The position numbers and the translations under genes are program-made. The notes beneath the pieces are model-generated. The model made no database searches, was not told the origin of the DNA, and worked only from the letters and a program-made list of their open reading frames with translations. A stretch of 64,000 nt of DNA from contig NZ_PHHD01000001.1 in assembly GCF_002813445.1 (NCBI RefSeq), forward strand, positions 4,588,001-4,652,000, given 5' to 3'. The DNA comes from Pseudomonas tolaasii NCPPB 2192. Its GTDB lineage: Bacteria; Pseudomonadota; Gammaproteobacteria; Pseudomonadales; Pseudomonadaceae. This document shows positions 25,701-36,800 of this stretch, piece after piece (position 1 is the first letter of the stretch; each line of letters begins with the position of its first letter).

Positions 25701-28700
25701 GCACCAGACCCTGGAAAACCTGGTGAACTGGCACTGTGACGCGTTTGAGCTGCGGCACGGCAGTCACACCTCCAGCGTTGCCGGGTTCGGCTTTGACGCC
25801 ATGGCCTGGGAAGTCTGGCCAGCCCTGTGCGTGGGCGCCACCCTGCATTTGCCGCCGGCCCGGGAGGGCAGCGAAGACATTGATGCGCTGCTCAAGTGGT
25901 GGCTGGCGCAGCCGCTGGATGTCAGCTTCCTGCCCACGCCGGTGGCGGAATACGCCTTCAGCCAGTCACTGCAGCATCCGACCCTCAAGACCCTGTTGGT
26001 CGGCGGCGACCGCTTGCGTCAGTTCCACACGCCACAGCGCTTCAAGCTGGTCAACAACTATGGCCCGACCGAAGCCACGGTTGTCGCCACCTCCGGTGTG
26101 GTCGAGGCTGGCCGGGCGCTGCATATCGGCAGGCCGGTGGCCAACACCCAGGTGTACCTGCTGGACGCGCAGCAACAGCCGGTGCCCGTTGGTGTTGCCG
26201 GTGAGTTGTATGTGGCCGGTGCCGGGGTGGCGCGCGGTTACCTGAACCGGGCGCGAATGACCGCCGAGCGCTTCCTCAAGGACCCGTTCAGCCACGACCC
26301 GCAGGCGCGTATGTACCGCACCGGCGACCTGGCGCGCTGGTTGCCGGACGGCACACTGGATTACCTGGGGCGTAACGATGACCAGGTGAAGATCCGTGGT
26401 GTGCGTATCGAGCTGGGCGAAATCGAAACCCGCCTGGGCGAGCATGCACTGGTTCGCGAGGCCGTAGTGCTGGCGCGGGAGGCGCGCCTGGTGGCTTACT
26501 TCACCGAGACGCACGCCGTGTCGATCGAGGATTTGCGCAGTTGGATGCAGGCGCAATTGCCCGAATACATGGTGCCGAGCGCCTATGTGCGGCTCGACCA
26601 GATGCCGCTCACCGCCAACGGCAAGCTTGACCGCCGGGCGCTGCCGGAACCGGGGCTGGATGCGTTGATCAGCCGTGGCTATGAAGAACCTGAAGGGGAA
26701 GTGGAAACCACCCTGGCGCAGATCTGGGCTGACGTGCTCAAGCTGGAACAGGTGGGGCGTCACGACAACTTCTTCGAACTGGGCGGGCATTCCTTGCTGG
26801 CGGTGGGCCTGGTGGAACGCATGCGCGAGGCCGGTTTGCAGGCCGATGTCCGTGTGCTGTTCAGTCAGCCGACCCTGGCGGCGCTCGCCGCGTCCGTGGG
26901 GGCCGGTCACGAAGTGGCGGTGCCGCCCAACCGGATCGAGCCGGGTTGCACGCAGATCACCCCGGACTTGCTGCCCCTGGCCACACTGGATCAGGCGAGT
27001 ATCGAGCGCATTGTCGCCAGTGTCCCGGGCGGCGTGGCCAACGTGCAGGACATCTATGCCCTGGCGCCGTTGCAGGAAGGTTTGTTGTACCACCACATCA
27101 GCGCCGAACACGGCGACCCGTACCAGCAACATGCGCTGTTCGCGTTCGACAGCCGCCAGCGCCTGGAAGGGTTTGCCCAGGCCCTGCAACGGGTGATCGC
27201 GCGCCATGACATCCTGCGTACCGGCCTGTTCTGGGCGCAACTGGAAGCACCGGTGCAAGTGGTCTGGCGTGAGGCTCCACTGACGGTTGACGAGTTCATT
27301 CCGCAAGCGGGCGAGGTGCTGGCGCAACTGCGCGAACACTTCAGCCTTGGGCGTCACCGCATGGACATTCGCCACGCACCGATGATGCACCTGGGCTTCG
27401 CCCATGATCCGCAGCACCAGCGCTGGATCGGCATGCTCAGCTTCCACCACCTGGTCAATGACGCCACGTCCATGGGCGTGCTGGTGGCGGAAATCGAAGC
27501 GCATATGAGTGGTCGCGAGGCGCAATTGGGGGCTTCGGTGCCGTACCGCAACTATGTCGCGCAGGCCATGCAGGGCAAGGACCGTGCAGCCCACGAGGCG
27601 TACTTTGCCCAGATGCTCGGCGATGTCGACGAGCCGACGCTGCCGTTTGGCGTGCAGCGCATCGACAGCGAACGGGACCCCAGCGAAGAGGCCGAACACT
27701 GGCTGGGCGCGGCGTTCAGCCAGCGTCTGCGTCAACAGGCGCGGCAACTGGGCGTCAGTGCGGCCAGCCTGTATCACTGGGCATGGGCGCAGGTGGTTGG
27801 CGCGGTGTCGTCGCGCGACGACGTGGTGTTCGGCACGGTGTTGCTCGGTCGCTTGCAGGCCGGCGAAGGCGCCGACCGCTCCCTGGGCATGTTCATCAAT
27901 ACACTGCCGCTGCGTGTACGCCTGACCGATGACAGTGTGTCGGTGGCCGTCAAGCGTACCCATGCCGCCTTGAGCCAGTTGCTCGCCCATGAGCATGCGT
28001 CATTGACCCTGGCTCAACGCTGCAGCGGGGTTGCCGCGCCGGCGCCGTTGTTCAGTGCCTTGCTCAATTATCGTCACGGTGCGGCCAGCGCCAGCGACGC
28101 CAGCCGGGCGGCGTGGGAAGGGATCGAAATGATCGGCGGTGAAGGGGTCGACAGTTATCCGTTGATTCTTTCGGTGGACGACGTGGGCGAGGACTTCCGG
28201 GTCAATGCCCTGGCGCCGCAGTCGGTCGGTGCGCAGCGCGTGCTGGGGTACATGACCACGGTGCTGGGCGATCTGCTCGAGGCCCTGGAGCAGGCGCCCC
28301 ATGCTGCTTTCCAGCACCCGTCGATCCTGCCCGCGGACGAGCGCAGGCATGTGTTGCACGGGTTCAATGCCACCGCACGTGAGTATCCGGCGAGCACGCC
28401 GGTGCACCAGGTGTTCGAGTCGTGGGCACAGGCGCAGCCGCAGGCCGTGGCGGCAGTGCATGGCGCGCAACAGGTGAGCTATGCCGAACTGAACGCCCGC
28501 GCCAACCGTCTGGCCCATCACTTGGCCGGCCTGGGAATGCCGGCGGGGTCAAGTGTGGCCGTGCTGCTGGAACGTTCGATTGACCTGCTTGTGAGTCAAC
28601 TGGCCCTCAGCAAGTGCGCGCTGGTGTATGTGCCGCTGGACGTCAATGCACCCGTCGAGCGTCAGGCTTTCATGCTCAGCGACAGCCAGGCGACATTACT

Positions 28701-30171
28701 GTTGAGCCACGCCGGGCTGGGCAAGGCGTTGCAGGTGCAACGGCTTGATCTGGATCAGACGCAGTTCAGCCAACTGCGTGATGACAACCTGGCGGCGCAG
28801 GTCAGCAGCGAAGCGGCGGCGTACATCATGTACACCTCCGGTTCTACCGGTACGCCCAAGGGTGTGCGGGTGCCGCATCGAGCCATCACACGGCTGGTGA
28901 TCAATAACGGTTATGCCGATTTCAATCAGCACGACCGCGTGGCGTTTGCGTCCAACCCGGCGTTTGATGCCAGCACCCTGGAAGTCTGGGCGCCGTTGCT
29001 CAATGGCGGCGCGGTGGTGGTGATCGACCAGGACACGCTGTTGGCGCAACACCGGTTTGCCGCGCTGTTGCAGCAGCAGGCCGTCAGTGTGGTGTGGATG
29101 ACTGCCGGGCTGTTCCATCAATACGCCGAGGGTTTGCTGGAGGCCTTTGCGCGCCTGCGCTACCTGATCGTCGGCGGCGATGTGCTGGACCCGAGCGTGA
29201 TTGCCCGTGTGCTCAAAGGCGGTGCCCCCCGGCACCTGCTGAACGGGTATGGCCCGACGGAGGCCACGACCTTCTCGACCACCCATGAGATCACCCGGGC
29301 GGACGAGGGCAGCATTCCGATTGGCAAGCCGGTCGGTAACAGCCGCGCTTATGTACTCGATGCGCATCAGCAACCCGTGCCGGTCGGGGTGACCGGTGAG
29401 CTGTATATCGGCGGGCAGGGTGTGGCACTGGGATACCTCAACCGGCCTGAATTGACGGCGGAGAAATTCCTCGTCGACCCGTTCAGCGAAGGCGGCTTGA
29501 TGTACCGCACGGGCGACCTGGTGGCCTGGCGCGCCGACGGTACGTTGCAGTATCAGGGGCGCAATGACCAGCAGGTGAAGATCCGTGGCTTCCGTATCGA
29601 GCTGGGCGAGATCGAAACCCGTCTGGCCGGCTGCCCCGGCGTCAAGGATGCCGTGGTGCTGGCCCGTCAGGACGAGCCGGGGCAAAAGCGTCTGGTGGCT
29701 TATTTTACCGAACGCGAAAGCCTGGATATCGAGGCGCTGCGCGCCCGTCTGCAGGGGCAACTGCCGGAGTACATGGTGCCGGCCGCCTATGTACGCCTGG
29801 ACAGCCTGCCGCTGACCGGCAACGGCAAAGTCGACCGTAAGGCCCTGCCGGCGCCGGACCAGGACGCGGTGCTCAGCCGTGCCTACGAGGCGCCCGAGGG
29901 GCCGGTGGAAGTGGCATTGGCGCAGCTGTGGCAAACGGTGCTCAAGGTTGAACGCGTGGGGCGTCATGACCACTTCTTCGAACTGGGCGGGCATTCGTTG
30001 CTGGCGGTGAGCCTGGTGGAGCAGATGCGCAAGCAAGGGCTGGACGCTGACCTGCGCGTGCTGCTCGCCCAACCGACGCTGGCCGCCATGGCGGCAGCGG
30101 TGGGGCAGGTGGAGCACGTGGTGGTGCCGCAATCGAGCGTGCCGACGCTCGAGCGCAAGCGGCGCATTTGA
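10771..30171 (+). CDS. Lipopeptide NRPS 2, six modules Leu-Val-Val-Gln-Leu-Val
   Basis: 6466 residues. The start is GTG at 10771, overlapping the previous stop, with GGAG at 10759-10762 as ribosome site. Residues 1-60 resemble a TubC-type N-terminal docking domain, as expected for receiving the chain in trans. Then come six C-A-T modules without thioesterase, and a short basic tail (ending ERKRRI) that may dock to the next enzyme. The codes read Leu, Val, Val, Gln, Leu, Val, which equals tolaasin and sessilin residues 7-12. All six C domains have the HHxxxxGD dual C/E signature, so residues 6-11 should be D, as in tolaasin. The C domains of modules 10 and 12 have HHLVNDA in place of HHxxxDH. 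The counterpart in sessilin would be SesB. The product elongates the peptidyl chain in the cytoplasm. Confidence 0.97.
10971..14140 (+). other. Module 7 (C/E-A-T), leucine
   Basis: C motif HHIISDH with upstream HHLSAQQGD. The A code is DAWFLGNVVK (leucine). It is preceded by the docking domain at about 10771-10960. Confidence 0.87.
14160..17360 (+). other. Module 8 (C/E-A-T), valine
   Basis: C motif HHIALDH with HHLSAEQGD. The A code is DALWIGGTFK (valine). Confidence 0.86.
15838..17267 (+). repeat. Val A-domain tract, copy 2 (module 8)
   Basis: Nearly identical to 6011-7440 in the upstream gene, and to 19045-20474 at offset 3207. Confidence 0.88.
17370..20560 (+). other. Module 9 (C/E-A-T), valine
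   Basis: C motif HHLVMDH with HHIRTDEGD. The A code is DALWIGGTFK (valine). The N-terminal part of the A domain is closer to module 5 and the next stretch to module 8, giving a mosaic look. Confidence 0.86.
19045..20474 (+). repeat. Val A-domain tract, copy 3 (module 9)
   Basis: Third copy of the valine tract, gap-free against 15838-17267 at a constant 3207-base offset. Confidence 0.87.
20580..23750 (+). other. Module 10 (C/E-A-T), glutamine
   Basis: The A code DAWQFGLIDK is a standard glutamine code. The C domain has HHVTASHGD near its start but HHLVNDA as the central motif. The A3 core reads IFTSGSTG rather than IYTSGSTG. Confidence 0.86.
23770..26905 (+). other. Module 11 (C/E-A-T), leucine
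   Basis: C motif HHMILDH with HHLSAVHGD. The A code is DAWFLGNVVK (leucine). Confidence 0.87.
26920..30120 (+). other. Module 12 (C/E-A-T), valine
   Basis: C motif HHLVNDA with HHISAEHGD, like module 10. The A code is DALWIGGTFK (valine), but the DNA is more diverged than the three homogenised valine domains. Confidence 0.86.
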
Positions 30172-30177
30172 CGCGAG

Positions 30178-30216
30178 GCACAACAGCTCCCCAGTGGGAG
30201 CTGTTGTGCTTTATTA
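30178..30216 (+). terminator. Intrinsic terminator after NRPS 2
   Basis: Perfect 14-bp stem: GCACAACAGCTCCC at 30178-30191, loop CAGT, complementary arm at 30196-30209, then TTTATT. It starts 7 bases after the NRPS 2 stop. The weak T-run suggests partial read-through is possible. Confidence 0.75.
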
Positions 30217-30219
30217 CCT

Positions 30220-30577
30220 GTGGGAGCCGGGCTTGCCCGCGATAGCGGTGGTTCAGTCGATGAAAGTATCGGCTGACCCGACGCCATCGCAGGCAAGCCA
30301 GCTCCCACATTGACGCGTCGGTGCGGCACATCTCGCTGGCATAAACCATTAACGGTGGGAGCCGGGCTTGCCCGCGATGGTGGTGGTTCAGTCGATGAAG
30401 GTATCGGCTGACCCGACGCCATCGCAGGCAAGCCAGCTCCCACATTGGAACGTCGGTGTGGCAATGCTCGCTGGCCTGAACCCTTACCTGTGGGAGCCGG
30501 GCTTGCCCGCGATGGCGGTGGTGCAGTCGATGAAGGTATCGGCTGACCCGACGCCATCGCAGGCAAGCGGCTCCCGC
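30220..30577. repeat. Three tandem 135-bp REP/REPIN-like units
   Basis: Each unit starts GTGGGAGCCGGGCTTGCCCG (at 30220, 30355 and 30490, exact 135-base period). About 90 bases later each ends in the inverted form GCAAGC..GCTCCCAC, so each can fold as a long hairpin, as Pseudomonas REP doublets do. The spacers between units are also related (shared CGTCGGTG and CTCGCTGGC), so whole unit plus spacer was duplicated in tandem. The third unit has a shortened, altered right arm (GGCTCCCGC). No ORF of note lies here. Confidence 0.85.
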
Positions 30578-30604
30578 ATGTTTATCCGCGGGGCACCCCC
30601 GCAT

Positions 30605-30624
30605 TGTCCCGGCTTCCCATGACA
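30605..30624. promoter_or_regulatory. syr-syp-box-like palindrome upstream of NRPS 3
   Basis: TGTCCCG, six bases, CATGACA. It has the 4+3+6+3+4 geometry of the syr-syp box (TGTCccg-N6-cggGACA) bound by LuxR-type lipopeptide activators in P. syringae, with both TGTC/GACA ends exact and an imperfect inner right arm. It lies about 204 bases before the NRPS 3 start, so it could drive that gene independently of NRPS 1-2. Binding is inferred. Confidence 0.5.
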
Positions 30625-30755
30625 TACACCTCAGTGCGGATGTTTTAGTTTTCCTGCCCTGTGGGGAGCCCTGTGGCACGCATTTAACCCATCACTTTTT
30701 AGAACCTGTCGGCGGCGGCGCCTCTGCCCATGGAAGGCATGCGCCGACGCTCGAT

Positions 30756-30793
30756 GCCCGGTATTTCGGTTACACGCGAAGTCGGGCTTTTTT
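30756..30793 (+). terminator. Terminator-like hairpin in NRPS 3 leader
   Basis: GCCCG (30756-30760) pairs with CGGGC (30783-30787), with an inner TTCG/CGAA pairing, followed by six T. It sits 35 bases before the NRPS 3 start codon, so it could end transcripts from upstream or act as an attenuator. Confidence 0.5.
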
Positions 30794-30827
30794 CGTCATT
30801 GTTTTCGAATCTTAAGCAGGTCACACC

Positions 30828-33800
30828 ATGCACTTCAGCGAATTGATGGCAGTTCTTTCGACCCACGCGATCCATCTTCAACGTGAGGAGGATGACTTGA
30901 TCATCCTGGGCGACGATGAGGGACTCGACGACGGGGTGATCGACAGCCTGCGCAGTCACAAGGCGCAATTGCTTGAATTGATCGCCCGCAACGGTGGCGA
31001 CTGGCTGAGCCCTGCCTATCGCATTACCCCGCAGATGCTGCCATTGACGACGCTGGACCAGGCGACCATCGACCAGATTGTCGACGCCGTGCCCGGTGGC
31101 CTGGCCAACGTGAAAGACATCTACCCCCTGGCACCCCTGCAGCAAGGCATGCTGTACCACCATTTGTCCGCCGAGCAGGGGGACCCGTATCTGCTGCAAT
31201 CGCAGTACGCGTTCGACAGCCGCGAGCGTCTGGAGCAATTCACCGAAGCCTTGCAGTACGTGATCAAGCGTCACGACATTCTGCGTACCACCGTAGTGTG
31301 GGAGAGCCTTGACGAGCCGGTCCAGGTGGTGCTGCGCAAGGCCGCGCTGATCAGTGAGGAAGTGCACCTGGACCCGCGCGACGGTGAAGTGCTGACCCAG
31401 CTGCAAGGTCGCTTCGATGCCCGCCATTATCGCCTGGACATTCGCCAGGCACCGATGATGCGCGTGGCGTTTGCGCTGGATTCACCGAATCAGCGTTGGG
31501 TCGCCGTGCTGATGTTCCACCACATGGCGCTGGACCATACCGCGATGGAGGTGGTGCAGCACGAAATGCAGGCCTTCCTGCTGGGGCAGGTCGAGCACCT
31601 TGGTGAGCCGGTGCCATACCGCAACTATGTGGCCCAGGCCCTGCTGGGTGTGACGGAACAGCAGCATGAAGCGTTCTTTCGCGAAATGCTGGGCGACATC
31701 GATGAGCCGACCCTGCCTTTCGGCGCGCAGGACGTTCAGGGGGATGGTCACGGAATCGACGAAAGCCACCTGATGCTCGACAGCGGTTTGAGCAAACGCC
31801 TGCGTGCCCAGGCGCGCCAGATGGGGGTGAGTGCCGCCAGCATGGTGCACCTGGCACTGGCGCAAGTGCTGGGCAAAGTGTCCGGGCGCGAGGAAGTCGT
31901 CTTCGGTACGGTCCTGCTGGGCCGCATGCACGCGGGCGAGGGCTCTGACCGCGCCCTGGGCATGTTCATCAACACCTTGCCGCTGCGTGTCAGCGTCGGT
32001 GCGCAAAGCGTGCGCAGCGGCCTGAAGCTGACCCATCAGCGCCTGACCGCGCTGCTTCAGCACGAGCACGCCTCGCTGGCCCTGGCCCAGCGCTGCAGCG
32101 CCGTAGCCACGCCCACGCCGCTGTTCAGCGCGATGCTCAATTACCGCCACAGTGCCACCGGTGCCACCACCGAAGCGCAGGCAGCCTGGGCCGGCATGCA
32201 AGCGCTCGGCGCGCAGGAGCGTACCAACTACCCCTTGACCATCAACTTCGATGACCTGGGTGAAGATTTCCATATCACCGTACTCGCCGGCCCCGACATT
32301 GGCGCCGAGCGTGTCGCGCGCTACCTCAATGCAGCCTTGCAGAGCCAGGTCGATGCCCTGGAACACACCCCGGAGGTGGCGCTACAAACCCTGGGTATCC
32401 TGCCTGCCACCGAGCGCGAGCACCTGCTGCACGCCTGGAACCGCAACGAAACGGTATTTGCCGACGGCGCACTGATCCACAGCCAGGTCGAAGCCCGTGC
32501 GGCGGCGCAGCCTGACGCTGTCGCGGTGGTGTTTGGCGATCAGCGCCTGAGCTACGGCGCCCTCAACCGGCGCGCCAACCAGGTTGCGCATCGCCTGCTG
32601 GCGTTGGGCGTGCGCCCGGATGATCGCGTGGCGATCTGCGTCGAGCGCGGCCTGGACATGATCATTGGCTTGCTGGGCATTCTCAAGGCCGGTGCCGGTT
32701 ATGTACCGATCGATCCGGCCTATCCGCAGGAGCGCATCAGCTACACCTTGCAAGACAGCGCGCCGGTCGCCGTGCTGGTACAACAGGCAACTCACACTCG
32801 GGTAGCCGAGTTGTCGGTGCCGGTGATCACACTGGACACGGGCGACTGCCAGGACGAACCAGCCGGCAACCCCCAGGTCGCGGGCCTGACGCCGTCGAGC
32901 CTGGCCTATGTCATCTACACCTCCGGCTCCACCGGGTTGCCCAAGGGCGTGATGATCGAACACCGCAACGTGGCGCGCCTGTTCACCGCCACCGAGGCCT
33001 GGTTCCAGTTCAACCATAACGACGTATGGGCGTTGTTCCACTCGTTCGCCTTCGACTTCTCGGTCTGGGAAATCTGGGGTGCGCTGATGCACGGCGGGCA
33101 GTTGCTGATCGTGCCGCAGCTGACCAGCCGTTCGCCCGATGAATGCTATGCACTGCTGTGCAGCGCCGGTGTGACCATCCTCAACCAGACCCCGAGCGCC
33201 TTCCGCGCGTTGATTGTTGCCCAGGGCCAAAGCACGCTCAAGCACGCCCTGCGTCAGGTGATTTTCGGTGGCGAAGCGCTGGAACCGGGGATTCTCAAGC
33301 CGTGGTACGCGCACTCCGCCAATGCCGGTACGCAACTGGTGAACATGTACGGCATCACTGAAACCACAGTGCATGTGACTTACCGTGCCCTTGAGCCGGC
33401 AGATGCCCAACTGGTGGGGGCCAGCCCGATTGGCGGGGGCATTCCGGACTTGCAGTTGTATGTGCTCGATGATCGGCGCGAACCCGTGCCGGTCGGGGTG
33501 GTGGGTGAGCTGTACGTCGGTGGCGCGGGCGTGGCCCGTGGCTACCTGAACCGCCCGGAACTGAACGCCGAACGTTTTATCGCCGACCCGTTCAGCGGCC
33601 GCCCCGACGCTCGCCTGTACAAGACCGGCGACCTGGGCCGCCGCCTGGCGGACGGCAGCATCGACTACCTGGGGCGTAACGACGACCAGGTGAAAATTCG
33701 CGGTTTCCGGATTGAACTGGGCGAGATCGAAGCGCGCCTCGCCGCCTGTGACGGCGTGCGCGAAGCCGTGGTGATTGCCCGTGAAGACACGCCGGGGGAC

Positions 33801-36800
33801 AAACGCCTGGTGGCCTATGTGATTGGTGCCGAGGGTACGTCGCCGAACGCCGCTGACCTGCGAACCCAGTTGTTGGTGCATTTGGCCGAGTACATGGTGC
33901 CCGCCGCTTTTGTCATGCTCGACAGTTTCCCGTTGACCACCAACGGCAAGCTCGACCGCAAGGCCTTGCCGGCACCGGACGCCGACGCACTGGCGCGGCG
34001 TCAATACGAAGCGCCGCAAGGCGCGGTCGAAGCCGCGATTGCGACGATCTGGCAGGACTTGCTCAATGTCGAGCAGGTCGGGCGCCAGGATCACTTTTTC
34101 GAGTTGGGTGGCCACTCGTTGCTGGCGGTCAAGTTGATCGAGCGCATGCGTCAGGTCGGGCTCGGTGCGGATGTGCGTGTACTGTTCGGCCAGCCGACCC
34201 TCGCGGCCCTGGCCTCGGCGGTCGCGGGTGCGAGCAAGGACGTGGCGGTGCCCGCCAATCGTGTGCCCGCGGGGTGCGAACACATTACACCGGACATGCT
34301 GCCGCTGGCGGACCTCGATCAGGATGCCATCGAGCGCATCGTGGCAACGGTGCCGGGCGGGTCGCGCAACGTTCAGGAAATCTACAGCCTGGCGCCCCTG
34401 CAGGAAGGCATCCTGTACCACCATTTGGCGGCCGCCCAGGGCGACCCCTATCTGCAATATGTGACTTTCAGCTTCACCAGCCGCGAGCGGCTGACACGTT
34501 TCGCCGACGCGCTGCAGGGCGTGATTTCGCGACATGACATTCTGCGTACGGCGGTAGTCTGGGAGCGCCTGGACGAGCCGGTGCAAGTGGTTTGGCGCGA
34601 GGCACAACTGGGCCTCGATGAAATCCCCCTGGACCCGGCCGCCGGTGATATCGCTGAACAACTGACCGCCTGCCTCAACCCGCGCCATCATCGCCTCGAC
34701 ATTCGTCAGGCACCACTGATGCGCATCGGCTACAGCGAAGACGCCCCCAACGAACGCTGGGTGGCCGTGTTGCTGTTGCACCACCTGGTGGACGACGCCA
34801 CCTCCCTGCGCATGCTGATTACCGAGATCGAAGCGCATACCCGCGGTGAAGAAGCCCAATTGCCGGCTTCGGTGCCGTATCGCAACTACGTGGCGCAGGC
34901 GCGCCTGGGCGTGAGTCGCGAAGAGCACGAAGCGTTTTTCAGTGAAATGCTGGGCGACATCGACGAGCCGACCCTGCCGTTTGGTCTGCAGGATGTGCAA
35001 GGCGATGGCCACGGGGTCGAAGAGGTGCTGCTGCAACTCGATGACACTCTCAACACACGCCTGCGCAAACAGGCTCGGCAGTTGGGCGTGACCCCGGCGA
35101 GCCTGTATCACCTGGCGTGGGCCCGGGTGCTGGGGGGTGTTTCCGGCCGCGATGATGTGGTGTTTGGTACGGTCTTGCTGGGGCGCCTGCAAGGTGGCGA
35201 AGGTGCGGACCGCGCCCTGGGGATGTTCATCAACACGCTGCCGTTGCGCATCAGCCTCAGTGAGGCGGGCGTGCGCAGCCTGGTCAAGACCACCCATGCG
35301 CGCCTGACCGGTTTGCTCGGCCATGAGCACGCGTCGCTGGTGCTGGCGCAGCGCTGCAGCAAGGTCGCGCCCTCTACGCCGCTGTTCAGCTCGCTGCTCA
35401 ACTATCGCCAGCTTGGCGGTGGGGATGTGTCCCAGGCCGCGCAGGCCGCCTGGGAAGGTATCGGTATCCTCGACAGCAAGGAGCGCACCAACTACCCACT
35501 GACCCTGTCGGTCAACGACACGGGCGATGCCTTCAGCCTGTCGGTCATGGCCGATGGCACCATCGGTGCCGCACGCATCTGCGGCTATATGCAATGTGTG
35601 CTGGAAAACCTCGTGCAGGCGCTGGAGCAGACGCCACAGGCCGCGCTGCCAAGCCTGGGCATGTTGCCGGCGCTTGAGCGTGAGCAACTGTTGCAGCGCT
35701 GGAACGCCACGGACAGCCTGTATGCCGATGCCGAGTTGATTCATCACCAGATCGAGCGTCAGGCCGCCGAGCAACCCGATGCCATCGCGGTGGTGTTTGA
35801 AGACAGCCACCTGAGCTACGCCGAGCTGAACACGCGTGCGAACAGGGTCGCGCACCGCCTGCTGAGCCTCGGCGTGAGCCCGGACGAGCGGGTGGCAATC
35901 TGCGTGGAGCGCGGGCTGGAAATGATCATCGGCTTGCTCGGCATCCTCAAGGCGGGCGCCGGTTACGTGCCGATCGACCCTGCCTATCCGCAGGAACGCA
36001 TCAGTTACACCCTGCAGGACAGTGCCCCGGTGGCGGTGCTGGTGCAGGCAGCGACGCAGGCGCGGGTGGCCGAACTTGCGGTGCCGGTGATTGACCTGGA
36101 CGCGACGGACCTGCAGCTGCAGCCGATACACAACCCGCAGGTGCCTGGCCTGACCTCGGCCAACCTGGCTTACGTGATCTACACCTCAGGTTCCACCGGT
36201 TTGCCCAAAGGTGTGATGATCGAGCACCGTAACGTGGCGCGGCTGTTCTCCGCCACCGGAGGGTGGTTCAACTTCAATGATCGGGACGTGTGGGCGCTGT
36301 TTCACTCGTTCGCGTTCGACTTCTCGGTCTGGGAAATCTGGGGTGCGCTGATCCACGGCGGGCAGTTGCTGGTAGTGCCGCAACTCACCAGCCGCTCGCC
36401 GGACGAGTGCTATGCGCTGCTGTGCAGTGCCGGTGTGACCATCCTCAACCAGACGCCGAGTGCCTTCCGTTCATTGATCGCCGCCCAGGGCCAGAGTGCC
36501 TTGAAGCACTCCCTGCGCCAGGTGATTTTCGGTGGCGAAGCCCTGGAACCGGGGATGCTCAAGCCGTGGTATGCGCGTACGGCCAACGCCGGTACGCAGC
36601 TGGTGAACATGTACGGCATCACCGAAACCACGGTGCACGTGACTTACCGTGCCCTTGAAGCGGCGGATGCGCAGTTGGTGGGGGTCAGCCCGATTGGCGG
36701 GCGTATTCCGGACTTGCAACTCTACGTGCTCGACAGCGCGCGCGAACCGGTGCCGGTGGGCGTGGTGGGCGAGTTGTACGTGGGCGGTGCCGGGGTGGCG

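Noticed and set aside
30220..30577. Repeats at regular spacing as a CRISPR array
   Set aside because: Units are 135 bp, internally palindromic REP-type elements, spacers resemble one another, and no cas genes are present.
29942..30679. Minus-strand frame of 245 codons across the REP array
   Set aside because: Its repeated protein segments come only from translating the three REP-like units.
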